Positions 19,139 to 28,787 are shown, numbered from the stretch's first letter. The stretch is DNA of 64,000 nucleotides from Spirosoma utsteinense (GCF_014282275.1 NZ_VFIA01000011.1:62001-126000), one strand, 5' to 3'. Translations and numbers: made by a program. Notes: generated by a model from the letters alone, not told the origin.

Positions 19139-19693
19139 ATGAAGACAAAGACACCCGGCCGTTTGCTGTTCACCGGTTTCCTTATGCTTATCAGCCTGCT
19201 GGCCAGTCAGGCAGCCGGCGACCGATCGACAGTCACTACGGCCCAGATGATCACCGAGTGGCAACGCGCTAAGGAGTTTACCAAAGAGTACCTCGACGTC
19301 ATGCCCGAAGAGGGCACGAACTACAAGCCAACACCCGAGATCCGCAGTTTTGCGGAACAGATGCTGCACCTGGCTAACGGAAATTTCAATTTTGCGTCGG
19401 CCGCCAGCGGAAAGCCTAATCCCTACCAGGGCAAAAATCTGGAAAAGCTGGACGAGTTCAAGACAAAAGCGGCTTTGTCGAAAGTAGTGCTGGAAAGCTA
19501 CGACTTCACCATCGACGCCCTGAAGGCCACAACGGATGCACAGATGGCCGAACAGATCAAACTGTTCGGGAAGGACATGAGCCGCGAAATGGCTTTTGCG
19601 AAAGAATTTGAACACCAGACGCACCATCGCGGTCAAACAACGATCTACATTCGGATGAAGGGCGTAAAACCGCCGAATGAGAAATTGTTTTAA
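19139..19693 (+). CDS. Exported DinB-like four-helix protein
   Basis: A 184-residue protein with a cleavable-looking signal peptide (FTGFLMLISLLASQAAG) followed by a DinB-type helical bundle. The metal-binding histidines of that superfamily appear as MLHLANG in the middle and HQTHHRGQ near the C-terminus. DinB/YfiT proteins are usually cytoplasmic thiol-dependent metalloenzymes, so export is unusual, though secreted members are known in Bacteroidota. It is a single-gene unit closed by the large hairpin at 19729-19769. Confidence 0.82.
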   Translation: MKTKTPGRLLFTGFLMLISLLASQAAGDRSTVTTAQMITEWQRAKEFTKEYLDVMPEEGTNYKPTPEIRSFAEQMLHLANGNFNFASAASGKPNPYQGKNLEKLDEFKTKAALSKVVLESYDFTIDALKATTDAQMAEQIKLFGKDMSREMAFAKEFEHQTHHRGQTTIYIRMKGVKPPNEKLF

Positions 19694-19728
19694 TCGAGCG
19701 CCGATTGGTACCGATGTACGTTATTCTT

Positions 19729-19769
19729 GAAACAGCAAAGCCGGGCGATGAACCCGGCTTTGCTGTTTC
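19729..19769. terminator. Bidirectional terminator between dinB-like gene and guaA
   Basis: A perfect 17-bp stem (19729-19745 with 19753-19769) with a 7-nt loop lies between two convergent genes and only 9 bp from the guaA stop codon. The stem ends in AAACAG/CTGTTT, giving modest T-runs in both directions. Confidence 0.85.
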
Positions 19770-19778
19770 AGAAATTGT

Positions 19779-21311
19779 TTACTCCCACTCGATCGTAGCC
19801 GGTGGTTTGGACGAGATGTCATACACGACGCGGTTAACGCCTTTGACCCGGTTGATAATTTCGTTGGATATGTCGGCCAGAAATTCGTAGGGCAGATGGG
19901 CCCAGTCGGCCGTCATCCCATCGACGCTGGTAACCGCCCGAAGCGCCACAACCCGTTCGTAGGTACGTTCGTCGCCCATGACACCTACCGACTGCACCGG
20001 GAGCAGCATAGCTCCCGCCTGCCATACTTTATCGTAGAGCCCCTCCCGTTTCAATCCATCGATGAACAAGGCGTCCACCTGTTGCAGGATATCGACTTTT
20101 TCGGGTGTGATATCACCCAGAATACGAATGGCCAGGCCCGGACCGGGGAACGGATGCCTGCCCAGAATAGCTTCGGGCAAACCAAGCGTCCGGCCTACCG
20201 CCCGTACTTCGTCTTTGAACAGCGTATTAAGTGGCTCAACGACTTTCAACTTCATGAAGTCGGGCAATCCACCCACGTTATGGTGCGATTTGATCGTTGC
20301 GGAAGGACCTTTTACCGAAACCGATTCAATGACATCAGGGTAGATCGTACCCTGCCCAAGCCAGGATACGCCTTCGATCAGGTGCGCTTCGTGGTCGAAT
20401 ACCTCGATAAACGTTTTACCAATGGCTTTGCGTTTCGCTTCGGGATCCGTCAGGCCCAGGAGGGCGGTGTAGAATTGTTCTTTGGCATCGACACCTTTGA
20501 CATTCAGGCCAAGCGTTTTGTACGACTCCAGCACGCCCTCGAACTCGTCCTTCCGCAGCAACCCGTTGTCGACAAAAATACAGTACAGGTTCTTGCCAAT
20601 GGCCCGGTGAATAAGCGTAGCCGCTACCGACGAGTCGACACCCCCCGACAGGCCCAGAACGACTTTATCGTCGCCCAGTTTTTCTTTCAGCTGGGCAATT
20701 GACGTGTCGGCAAACGATTCGGCGGTCCAGTTCTGGGAACAACCGCAGATGTCGACAACGAAATTATGAAGCAGCATTTTACCCTGTAGCGAATGGGTCA
20801 CTTCGGGGTGAAACTGAATGCCGTAGGTTGGCTCACCCACCACCTCGAAGGCGGCTACCTTAACGGTGTCGGTCGAGGCAATGATCCGGAAGTTTTCGGG
20901 AACATTCGTGATCGTATCGGCATGTGACATCCAGACCTGCGAGTGCTGATCCAGGTTGCGCATCAGCAAACTCTCAGCGTTGACGGTACCCAGTTTGGCC
21001 CGCCCGTACTCCCGAATAGCTGACGCCTGCACCTCACCCCCGCTGTTATGGGCCAGCAGCTGGGCTCCATAGCAAACGCCCAGAAGAGGCATTTTATGGC
21101 GAAAAGCAGCCAGGTGAACATCCGGAGAATCGGCGTCCCGAACGGACGATGGACTGCCCGACAGGATGACTCCTTTTACGTCGGGGCTGATGTCAGGAAT
21201 TTTATTGTAGGGATGGATTTCGCAGTAAACGTTCAGTTCGCGCACCCGGCGGGCGATGAGTTGGGTATACTGCGAACCAAAATCAAGAATCAGAATTTGC
21301 TCGGTGGCCAT
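19779..21311 (-). CDS. guaA: GMP synthase (glutamine-hydrolysing)
   Basis: A 510-residue protein of the usual GuaA length. The N-terminal class I glutamine amidotransferase has its nucleophile Cys80 in LLGVCYGAQ and the His-x-Glu in QFHPEVTHS. The ATP pyrophosphatase domain has the P-loop [11 protein letters not shown] near residue 222, and the C-terminal dimerisation domain ends in KPPATIEWE as in nearly all GuaA proteins. It converts XMP, ATP and glutamine to GMP in the cytoplasm. Transcription should start from the promoter at 21329-21360, leaving a leader of about 14 nt. Confidence 0.97.
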   Translation of the reverse strand: MATEQILILDFGSQYTQLIARRVRELNVYCEIHPYNKIPDISPDVKGVILSGSPSSVRDADSPDVHLAAFRHKMPLLGVCYGAQLLAHNSGGEVQASAIREYGRAKLGTVNAESLLMRNLDQHSQVWMSHADTITNVPENFRIIASTDTVKVAAFEVVGEPTYGIQFHPEVTHSLQGKMLLHNFVVDICGCSQNWTAESFADTSIAQLKEKLGDDKVVLGLSGGVDSSVAATLIHRAIGKNLYCIFVDNGLLRKDEFEGVLESYKTLGLNVKGVDAKEQFYTALLGLTDPEAKRKAIGKTFIEVFDHEAHLIEGVSWLGQGTIYPDVIESVSVKGPSATIKSHHNVGGLPDFMKLKVVEPLNTLFKDEVRAVGRTLGLPEAILGRHPFPGPGLAIRILGDITPEKVDILQQVDALFIDGLKREGLYDKVWQAGAMLLPVQSVGVMGDERTYERVVALRAVTSVDGMTADWAHLPYEFLADISNEIINRVKGVNRVVYDISSKPPATIEWE

Positions 21312-21328
21312 GATAGGTCTCTAAAATG

Positions 21329-21360
21329 CAAAGTTAGGGCCACCGGGGGAAAGTACAAAA
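21329..21360 (-). promoter_or_regulatory. guaA promoter (Bacteroidota -33/-7 type)
   Basis: Read on the minus strand, TTTTG (21356-21360) is followed after exactly 19 bp by TAACTTTG (21329-21336), a full match to the TTTG / TAnnTTTG consensus of the Bacteroidota primary sigma factor. It lies 18 bp before the guaA start. Confidence 0.75.
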
Positions 21361-21375
21361 GAGAATGTTGGTTAT

Positions 21376-21569
21376 GGAGGGAGGAAAGGGAGGAAGGAGG
21401 AAAGGAGGAAAGGGAGGAAGGGGAAGAGGGAGGAAGGAGGAAGGAGGAGAGGGAGGAAGGGGAAGAGAGGGAACGCGTGCGCCAGCTCCTTTTCTCCTTC
21501 CTCCCTCTCCTCCTTCCTCCCTCTCCTCCTTCCTCCCTCTCTTCCTCCTTCCTCCCTTTCCTCCTTCTC
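21376..21569. repeat. Polypurine / polypyrimidine giant hairpin
   Basis: A run of 98 uninterrupted purines (21376-21473, GGAGGAAGG-type units) is followed by a 12-nt mixed spacer containing GCGCCAG and then 84 uninterrupted pyrimidines (21486-21569, CCTTCCTCC-type units). The arms can pair into a long slipped hairpin. The pyrimidine arm runs into the stop codon of the DUF1343 gene. A second element of the same design is at 58225-58335. Confidence 0.9.
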
Positions 21570-22749
21570 ACCGATACAGCAGGTACTTCTGGCGGGTTTG
21601 TTTGTAGGCGCTGATGGCGGGTTGCCAGCTTTTGCGGATGGTCTCAGCCGGAACGCCTGCCACCATCTGTAGTCGGAGCTGGTCCGTTCCGGCCAGCCGG
21701 TCGATACCGCCCCCGGCCAGAAAAAATTTCGACTTGTCGGAAGCGCGATTGAAAAAATCGAAGAAGTAGTCCAGCATCAGGCTATTTTTCGAAATAGCCA
21801 CCGTCGACATATCCAGCCCATAGCAGAGCTTACCTTCCAGGGGCGGATTCATTGCACCAGGCTTGTCTACCGGCGTAAAGGTGTACGGTCCATACTTGGT
21901 ATACGGTGAACCGATCACCTGAAATTGTTTGTCGGTGCCCCGACCAACGCTCACCACGGTACCCTCAAAAAAGCAGAGTGAAGGATACAGCAGAACCGCC
22001 TGCTGATTGGGCAGATTGGGCGACGGACGAACGGGGAGGACGTAAGGGGTCTGGTGGGTATAGTTCTTGACCGGTATCACGGTGAGAGGGCAGGTTCTGC
22101 CGGGTCCGAGCCAGCCTTCGCCGTTGATCATCCGGGCCAGTTCACCAACGGTAAGGCCGTGAACGACCGGGATGGGGTGCAAACCAACAAAGGATTTGAA
22201 TTTGGGGTCGAGTACCGGACCATCGATATAATGTCCGTTGGGATTGGGCCGGTCGAGCACGATCAATGGTTTCTGGCTCTCGGCACAGGCTTCCATGACG
22301 TAATGCATGGTGCTGATGTAGGTGTAGAACCGGGTTCCTACGTCCTGAATATCGAAAATAATAACGTCCAGCGAGTCCATCTGAGCGGGCGACGGCTTCT
22401 GGTTCTTACCATACAGCGACGTAATCATTACACCCGTACGCGGGTCGCGGCTGTTGCTGATCTTTTCCCCATCGGTAGCCTCACCCCGAAATCCGTGTTC
22501 GGGAGCGAAGATGGTTTTTATGGTTATGCCACGGGCAATGAGACTATCGACGAGGTGTGTCTGCCCAATGCGCGACGTGTGATTGACGACCATGCCCACC
22601 CGTTTCCCTTTAAGAGCGGGAAGATACAGATTCGTTTGGGCCGCCCCTACCAGCAGTTGCGATCCGGGCGGGGTCGTGTTGTTCTGAGCCAGACAGGCCG
22701 TAGCCAGCAGGCTCAAGCCAAGAAAAAGTAATTTACCTAACGAAGTCAT
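21568..22749 (-). CDS. DUF1343 protein, NamZ-type exo-beta-N-acetylmuramidase (GH171)
   Basis: A 393-residue protein with an N-terminal export signal (LLFLGLSLLATACLAQ) and the hallmarks of DUF1343: VGMVVNHTSRIG, FAPEHGFRGEA, FDIQDVGTRFYTYI and VLDRPNPNGHYIDGP. Characterised members (NamZ of Bacillus subtilis and Tannerella forsythia) release N-acetylmuramic acid from the non-reducing end of peptidoglycan fragments. It follows the SusC-SusD-DUF3823 genes in the same direction, but a strong hairpin (22807-22885) lies between, so it may have its own transcript. The stop codon is embedded in the polypyrimidine tract of the hairpin at 21376-21569. The specificity is known only for homologues. Confidence 0.88.
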   Translation of the reverse strand: MTSLGKLLFLGLSLLATACLAQNNTTPPGSQLLVGAAQTNLYLPALKGKRVGMVVNHTSRIGQTHLVDSLIARGITIKTIFAPEHGFRGEATDGEKISNSRDPRTGVMITSLYGKNQKPSPAQMDSLDVIIFDIQDVGTRFYTYISTMHYVMEACAESQKPLIVLDRPNPNGHYIDGPVLDPKFKSFVGLHPIPVVHGLTVGELARMINGEGWLGPGRTCPLTVIPVKNYTHQTPYVLPVRPSPNLPNQQAVLLYPSLCFFEGTVVSVGRGTDKQFQVIGSPYTKYGPYTFTPVDKPGAMNPPLEGKLCYGLDMSTVAISKNSLMLDYFFDFFNRASDKSKFFLAGGGIDRLAGTDQLRLQMVAGVPAETIRKSWQPAISAYKQTRQKYLLYR

Positions 22750-22806
22750 AGTGATTTCTAAAGTGAGCGTTCTGCAAAACTCTTACTTTTTGACCACCAA
22801 TAAAAA

Positions 22807-22885
22807 CGGTAGTTTCCTACAAGGGTCAGGGTTCCGGATGCGCTGAAGAGGCACCCAGAACCCTGACCCTTGTAGGAAACTACCG
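22807..22885 (-). terminator. Long hairpin terminator after the DUF3823 gene
   Basis: Arms 22807-22834 and 22858-22885 are perfectly complementary over 28 bp with a 23-nt loop. On the minus strand the stem is followed by TTTTTATT, so it can end transcription 6 bp after the DUF3823 stop codon. It is much longer than an ordinary terminator and may be a dispersed repeat used as one. Confidence 0.85.
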
Positions 22886-22891
22886 AAAAAG

Positions 22892-23575
22892 CTAGGGCAC
22901 CGTAACCTTTTGAACGGGCGTATAGAGCAGCTCGGCTACACCCACTGTTTTAACACCAATGCGCGCATATCCGTACCCTTTAGCCACAACAGGCGCGGGT
23001 AATGCCATAGACAACGACAGCGGTTTACTCAGATCAGCCAGCGCCGTACCGGTACGGCTAAAGGCCCCGGCATTGTTGTTAACGTCTACAAATTGTGTGG
23101 TGCCTACGAACAACGTGACCGCTTCGATTGCCCTGGCATTGGTACCGCCCGCGGCCTGGCTTACCGAGCAGGTAGCCGTTAAGTTGGTGCCGTTTTTTTG
23201 AATCACCTCGTTCCGGATGATATAATACGGCTGCACCGGTACCTCTATGGTCGCCGTTCCGCGTACCGGCACCTCAATCGTATCTGTATTGTCGACCCAG
23301 GGTCCATTGCCCCGGAGCCGAACCAGTTTGTAGTCGCCGTCAAAGAGGGTGGCCGAGAAACTACCGTCCTGCGCTACCTGAACCGGAATTTTGGTAAACA
23401 GCTGGTAGCCCCGTTGCCAAAGTTCCAACTGAACACCATTGGAACGAAGCCCCACGGGCTGATTATCATAGACGACGCGGCCCGTCAGGGTTGAACTCGG
23501 GGGGTCGAAGTTATCTTTTTGACAGCCTGTCAACAGGGCAGCGCCTACCAGCAGACTCAGGATAATTGCTTTCAT
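22892..23575 (-). CDS. DUF3823 lipoprotein of a SusCD locus
   Basis: A 227-residue lipoprotein (lipobox LLTGC, Cys18) whose first domain (LTGRVVYDNQPVG) is a beta-sandwich of the carboxypeptidase-regulatory type; the second is also beta-rich. DUF3823 proteins are found next to SusC/SusD pairs in Bacteroidota and are thought to be surface accessory or glycan-binding proteins. It starts 9 bp after the susD stop codon, clearly in one operon with susD and susC, and its mRNA probably ends at the 28-bp hairpin that follows. Confidence 0.85.
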   Translation of the reverse strand: MKAIILSLLVGAALLTGCQKDNFDPPSSTLTGRVVYDNQPVGLRSNGVQLELWQRGYQLFTKIPVQVAQDGSFSATLFDGDYKLVRLRGNGPWVDNTDTIEVPVRGTATIEVPVQPYYIIRNEVIQKNGTNLTATCSVSQAAGGTNARAIEAVTLFVGTTQFVDVNNNAGAFSRTGTALADLSKPLSLSMALPAPVVAKGYGYARIGVKTVGVAELLYTPVQKVTVP

Positions 23576-23584
23576 GGTTGATAC

Positions 23585-25468
23585 TTACTGAAAAGGGTTG
23601 CGAACGATCTTCGGATTATTATTGATTACCGCCTGGTCGATGAACGAGTAGTAATTAGCCAGTTGAAACAACCGCGGAGCACGGAAACGCGGGGCGACCA
23701 TTTTCATGAAAATGTATTTACCGTCACGGGCATCGCCCGGGCGGATAACACGATAGGGATACAGCGCATACATCACCGCATCCGGGCTGCTCGCACTACC
23801 ATTCCATACCTCATGCGCAATGCGCCAGCGTTTCAGGTCCCAGACCCGATGGTCTTCAAAAGCCAGCTCAACCCGGCGTTCGTTTTGCAGCCGCGCCAGC
23901 GTCAGCGTCGTCAGGCTGCCGGCCGGAAAGCCAGCCCGCTCCCGTACCCGGTTCACGTAGGTCAGGGCCTCGGCGGCCATACCCAGTTCGAAAGCCGCTT
24001 CGGACGCATTGAGCAACACTTCACCCAGCCGAAACCGCACCCACCACATATCGCTCCGGATACCGCGTGTGCTCGACAGGGGCGTAGGGTCGATATACTT
24101 GCGCAGGTAAAAACCGGAGTTCGATACTTCCGTTTGCGACCGTTGCGGGCCGGAGCTACCCGTCAGGAGTTTGCCATCGGTATACAGCGCGCCCAAGGTG
24201 TTTCCCTCAACGATCTGGTAGTTATTGGAGGTGGCATTCCAGACAGCTACCCCCGCCTGAATCTGTACTTCCTGACCTTTAAAGCTGGTACCGGGATAAA
24301 TGACCGTACCATACAACCGGGCATCCTTGTTAGCAAAGGGACCACTAAGGTTATCGTAATAGATATAGTCGGTATTGGCCGTATTGCGCGTTTTTATAGC
24401 ACCCGAACTGCCATCCAGGTATTCGTAGGCTTCTACCAGATTCAGGGTCGGGGTTATATTAGACGACGACAGGTTGTCTTCCCGGATGTTCCGGGCGATG
24501 TTATCGTAGGTGAAGCCGTGCCGCTTATCTTTCGACGTCAGAAAATCCTTCGCCAGAATCACTTCCGAGTTACTCTGCTTCTTGGTGATAGCCTCGAAGA
24601 AGTTCTCGCCCAGGTTCGGGTTGGCCCGGTAGAGTGCATACGGACCTGCAATAACCTCCTTGGCAGCATCGAGCGCTTTGGTATAGTAGTCCTGCGCCCG
24701 AGCCGCCGGAATACCAACCTCACCACCAGCGGTTTGAATGGGGGCTCCCATCCGGTTGTTGTACTTCGCAATAGAACCGGCATACAGCATGGCCCGGCTT
24801 TTCAACGCCATTGCGGCAAACCGGTTGGCACGTGTCGTACTCCCCGTATTACCCAGGTCATTTTTGACCGCATCGAGTTCGCTGGCAATGAAATCGTACA
24901 CCTCTGACTCTTTATTGCGAGGAAACTGGAGCGACGATGGATCACCCCCGAAATCATAGATCAGTTGTTGGGTGATGATCGGCACGCCCCCCATCCGTTT
25001 TACCAGTTCGAAATACATGTATGCCCTCAGAAACCGAAACTCAGCAGCAAACTGCGTTTTCTGGGCCACCGACAGCGCAGTACTTTTCGTTTCGATGTTT
25101 TCAAGAGCCAGGTTTATGTCCCGAATCAGGCCGTAATCCCATAGCCGCCACCGGTCATTTCCGTACGAGATTATGTTGTTTGGACCATCATTATTGCCTG
25201 ACCACATGGCTTCGTCATAAGCCGCATAATCGGTCCAGCCGGTAAACCGCTGTGGCGTTGCATTGACATCTGCCCCAACATCGGGCTGCGTATGGGCGGG
25301 GAGCCGGTCATAGTAATTGGCCAGCAGGCTGGTGATCAGTCTAGTGTCATTCCAAACCTGACTTTCCAGGATGATGTTAGGCGGCTGACGCTCCAGAAAG
25401 TCCTTCTGGCAGGCCGTGAAGGTTGTCGTCAGTAAACCGATTGTCAGAATTTTATGAAAACGATTCAT
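23585..25468 (-). CDS. SusD/RagB family outer-membrane nutrient-binding lipoprotein
   Basis: A 627-residue SusD homologue: lipobox TFTAC (Cys20) after a short signal, the N-terminal QKDFLERQPP typical of the family, TPR-like helices in the first half (AEFRFLRAYMYFELVKRMGGVPII) and the C-terminal RRVELAFEDHRVWDLKRW. SusD proteins cap the SusC porin and bind the substrate glycan at the cell surface. The gene starts 18 bp after the susC stop codon. The substrate cannot be read from sequence; the nearby NamZ-type gene hints at peptidoglycan sugars. Confidence 0.93.
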   Translation of the reverse strand: MNRFHKILTIGLLTTTFTACQKDFLERQPPNIILESQVWNDTRLITSLLANYYDRLPAHTQPDVGADVNATPQRFTGWTDYAAYDEAMWSGNNDGPNNIISYGNDRWRLWDYGLIRDINLALENIETKSTALSVAQKTQFAAEFRFLRAYMYFELVKRMGGVPIITQQLIYDFGGDPSSLQFPRNKESEVYDFIASELDAVKNDLGNTGSTTRANRFAAMALKSRAMLYAGSIAKYNNRMGAPIQTAGGEVGIPAARAQDYYTKALDAAKEVIAGPYALYRANPNLGENFFEAITKKQSNSEVILAKDFLTSKDKRHGFTYDNIARNIREDNLSSSNITPTLNLVEAYEYLDGSSGAIKTRNTANTDYIYYDNLSGPFANKDARLYGTVIYPGTSFKGQEVQIQAGVAVWNATSNNYQIVEGNTLGALYTDGKLLTGSSGPQRSQTEVSNSGFYLRKYIDPTPLSSTRGIRSDMWWVRFRLGEVLLNASEAAFELGMAAEALTYVNRVRERAGFPAGSLTTLTLARLQNERRVELAFEDHRVWDLKRWRIAHEVWNGSASSPDAVMYALYPYRVIRPGDARDGKYIFMKMVAPRFRAPRLFQLANYYSFIDQAVINNNPKIVRNPFQ

Positions 25469-25486
25469 TGCTATAGTCGTTTTTTG

Positions 25487-28400
25487 TTAGAAAGAGAGGG
25501 CAAACCCGGCGTTATACAGGCGCTGGGGCGGATAAACCAGGGCACCGTTGGACGACACCTCGGGGTCGACCTGAATGGATTTCAGGTTATCGAAGGAGAT
25601 CAGATTCGTCCCGTTTACATAGACGCGCATGGCTGACGCTCCGAATTTGCTCAGGAAGGGTTTGGGCAGGTTATAGCCGATTTCCAGATTGCGCAGGCGC
25701 AGGTACCGGACGTTCGTTACCCAGAAATCGCTCCGGCGGTTATAATTGACGTGGCTGGGGTTATCCTTCCGGATGACCGGATACGTGCCGGGTACCCACG
25801 GACTATCGGCGTTGAAGGGATCGGCCCGGTGCCAGCGATCTTCCAGGATGTAATCTGGCGACGTTCCGTTGTTCTGATACGGAATCTTCTGTTCTACCTC
25901 CCGCCGAAACGTTTGCAGGCCCGCTCCAACCACATCGACCCTGAGCGAGAAACCCCGGTATCCCAGTGTGCCATTGAAAGCGTAGTTGACGTAAGGCGTT
26001 GCCCCCTCGGCGTATCCGATCGGACGTTCGTCCAGGCTGGTGATGATCCCATCGCCGTTGACATCCCGGTAAATCAAATCGCCGGGGAGCTGGGTGCGGT
26101 TGCCTTGCCCGTCGTTGTCTACGGCATAGTTGTCGATCTCCTGCTGCGACTGGAACCGTCCGGCAACCTGGTAACCCCAGTTTATGTTGGACCAGCGGTC
26201 GACCGCCGAGTTTCGGTATTCGTCGAATGAATTACCAAATCGGGGTTTGTAAATGCTCAGGCTGCGTAGCCGCGCCAGCGTGGCGTTGGCACCAACGGTG
26301 TACGTGAGTCCACCTACCTTGCTGCTGTAGCTCAGCGCGCCCTCGATACCACGTATCGCATCAGAGTTCAGGTTGGCATTGGGCAGCGTATAGCCCACTT
26401 CGCTGGGCAGTAGCACGTCATACTGGGAGGCTGGCAGGCCCGTCCGCTTCCGTTCAAACACATCGAACTGACCGGATAGATTGCCATTAAAAAGCCCGAA
26501 ATCCAGGCCTACATTGGTGGAGACGTTACTTACCCATGACAAGGTCGTTATAGGCAGGCCACGTGGCCGGACACCAATCGTGTAGTTCCCGTTGAAGATG
26601 GCACTGCCCTGCAGGAAGTCGTAACCGGACAGGTAGCTATAGGGCGCAACGATAAAGTTGTCGTTGATCAGATCACTACCAGTTCGCCCGTAACTGGCAC
26701 GCAGTTTCAGTTCGCTGATGACGTTGCCAAGGCCTTGTTTAAAGAAGGGCTCTTCACTCATGCGCCAGCCCACGGAGGCCCCGGGAAAAAAACCATACCG
26801 GCGACCCGGCGCAAACAGGAACGAGCCATCATATCGGCCCAGCACCTCTAACAGATACCGCTGTTTGTAATTGTAATTGACCCGGCCAATATAACCCGCC
26901 CGCGCCGTTACGTTCCACTCATCGATCAGCAGATCCTGATTGGCAAACGACATCAGGGGAATGTAATTATTGGGCGGTACGGTATGTACAACCAGGTATT
27001 TGTTGTCGGTATCGTATCGTTCATAGGCCGCAACCGCCGACAAACCATGCTCACCAAATTGCTTGTTGTAGGTAGCCTGAAGCTGCCCGAAGCGGTCGAC
27101 AATATTACGCTTCCGCCGTTCGCGCCAGGGGTTCTGATTTCCGCCACCCTGCACTACGTTATAGGTATCGGTGGCGGCATCGTAGTTATAAGCATCGTAG
27201 GTATACTCGAACCCATCAAAATCGAAGTTGGTAAAATTATACGAGTACGTACCCTTGACACTTAACCCGAAGTCAAAATCATACTGCGCCGTAAAGTTGG
27301 CTTTAGCGGCCCGGTAGATCTCGCTGATCGTCCCCGTAATCTCCTTTTTATAAGTCGCCGGGTTGACGTTTACGTTGTGTGTTTGGTTTATATACTTCGG
27401 GTTATCGTTGGCATAGGGCCGTTCGGTTGGCCACATTGAGAAAATACTCAGGAACGGATTGAAATAGTCGTCCAGCCCCGGCACACCCGTTTGAAAGCGA
27501 TCTTCGATGCGGCCACTAATCTGGGCACCAATCCTGAGTTTCTTGCTTAACCCGGCTTCTACGTTCGCCTGAAAGTTGCTCCGCTGAAATTTAAAGTCTT
27601 CGATGAGCGCGTCCTGCGACAGGTGGCTGGCCGATACGTAGTACGTTACACTTTCTGACCCACCCGATACGCTGCCGTTCAGGTAAGACTGGGGCACGTT
27701 GGGTCGCATGACCATTTTGTAATAGTCGTAGCTCTGGTACCCTTTCTCGGTGCCAACGCGCCACTTTTCCAGATCGTCCGCCGTAATGGTTGTTGGAATA
27801 CCCCGGTTCTGGTCAGACTCGGCCAAACCCCGCACATGCTGATAGGCATTGGCCGGGCGGGGGTAGCGGGTAAAATTCTGCAATCCATAATAGCCCGACA
27901 AACTGATAACGGGTTTCTGTCCGGCCTTACCACGTTTAGTAGTCACCAGGACTACTCCATTGGCGGCCCGCAACCCATAAATAGCCGCCGACCCATCCTT
28001 CAGAATGGAGATATTTTCAATGTCGTTGATCCCGAGGTTATTGAACTGACCAGCGTCGGCCACGATCCCGTCGATGACATAGAGGGGCGTACCCATGTTA
28101 CGAATCTGGATGTTGGTACCACCACCGGGCCGGGCATCGGTCTGGCGGGCGGTGATACCCGGTACCCGACCAACGAGCGCACTGGAAGTTGCCACGGCAG
28201 GCGTCCGGATAATATCCTCGGCCTTGACGGCAGCGACAGCACCGGTTACCGTTCCCCTCGACTGCGTACCGTAGCCAACCACCACAACCTCGTCGAGCGA
28301 CTGGTCGTCAGCCACCAGTTTGATCGTCAGGCGGGTTGCGCTGCCAACGGCCAGCTCCTGCGTGCGATAGCCAACAAAAGAAAACACAAGCACCGTCGCC

Positions 28401-28696
28401 GGGTCAGGCACGGTGATTGTGAAGAGGCCTTGTGCGTCGGTTGTCGATCCTTTGGTCGACCCTTTGATCACGACGTTGACACCGGGCAACGACTCCCCTT
28501 TCTCGTCGGTCACCGTTCCCGATATAGTCAGGTCGGCAGCGACACGACTAGCCAGTGACGAACCGGTTGCCGGAGGAAACGATGGGAAGCTGGCGGGTTT
28601 CGCCAGGACGGGCCCCAGGAGGAGACTCAGAGCTATTGGGGCGAACGCACGGCGAACAAGCAGCTGTGTCTCCGCAAATGGTACTATTTTTTTCAT
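25487..28696 (-). CDS. SusC/RagA family TonB-linked outer-membrane transporter
   Basis: A 1069-residue TonB-dependent transporter. After the signal peptide there is a carboxypeptidase-like domain (ISGTVTDEKGESLPGVNV), then the TonB box/plug junction typical of SusC (LDEVVVVGYGTQSRG) and a long beta-barrel ending in an aromatic residue (AGFALSF). It imports SusD-captured oligomers into the periplasm using TonB energy. No ECF sigma, anti-sigma or hybrid two-component regulator lies next to it, and the N-terminus lacks an STN signalling domain. A plus-strand terminator-like hairpin sits in its 5' leader region (28788-28823). Confidence 0.95.
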   Translation of the reverse strand: MKKIVPFAETQLLVRRAFAPIALSLLLGPVLAKPASFPSFPPATGSSLASRVAADLTISGTVTDEKGESLPGVNVVIKGSTKGSTTDAQGLFTITVPDPATVLVFSFVGYRTQELAVGSATRLTIKLVADDQSLDEVVVVGYGTQSRGTVTGAVAAVKAEDIIRTPAVATSSALVGRVPGITARQTDARPGGGTNIQIRNMGTPLYVIDGIVADAGQFNNLGINDIENISILKDGSAAIYGLRAANGVVLVTTKRGKAGQKPVISLSGYYGLQNFTRYPRPANAYQHVRGLAESDQNRGIPTTITADDLEKWRVGTEKGYQSYDYYKMVMRPNVPQSYLNGSVSGGSESVTYYVSASHLSQDALIEDFKFQRSNFQANVEAGLSKKLRIGAQISGRIEDRFQTGVPGLDDYFNPFLSIFSMWPTERPYANDNPKYINQTHNVNVNPATYKKEITGTISEIYRAAKANFTAQYDFDFGLSVKGTYSYNFTNFDFDGFEYTYDAYNYDAATDTYNVVQGGGNQNPWRERRKRNIVDRFGQLQATYNKQFGEHGLSAVAAYERYDTDNKYLVVHTVPPNNYIPLMSFANQDLLIDEWNVTARAGYIGRVNYNYKQRYLLEVLGRYDGSFLFAPGRRYGFFPGASVGWRMSEEPFFKQGLGNVISELKLRASYGRTGSDLINDNFIVAPYSYLSGYDFLQGSAIFNGNYTIGVRPRGLPITTLSWVSNVSTNVGLDFGLFNGNLSGQFDVFERKRTGLPASQYDVLLPSEVGYTLPNANLNSDAIRGIEGALSYSSKVGGLTYTVGANATLARLRSLSIYKPRFGNSFDEYRNSAVDRWSNINWGYQVAGRFQSQQEIDNYAVDNDGQGNRTQLPGDLIYRDVNGDGIITSLDERPIGYAEGATPYVNYAFNGTLGYRGFSLRVDVVGAGLQTFRREVEQKIPYQNNGTSPDYILEDRWHRADPFNADSPWVPGTYPVIRKDNPSHVNYNRRSDFWVTNVRYLRLRNLEIGYNLPKPFLSKFGASAMRVYVNGTNLISFDNLKSIQVDPEVSSNGALVYPPQRLYNAGFALSF

Positions 28697-28787
28697 ACCT
28701 TTAAACGTTTTTGTCTTGATAGAAAAAGGGCAAAAGCATTCCTGACACCCCCCTGGGAGGTGCTTTAGCAGATCGGGAAAAGAGTCG

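Noticed and set aside
21048-21614. 188-codon plus-strand frame with Glu/Gly/Arg-rich tail
   Set aside because: Produced by antisense guaA sequence plus the polypurine tract; not a credible protein.
23663-24907. 414-codon plus-strand open frame
   Set aside because: Fully antisense to susD, which has clear homology; the frame has no protein motifs.
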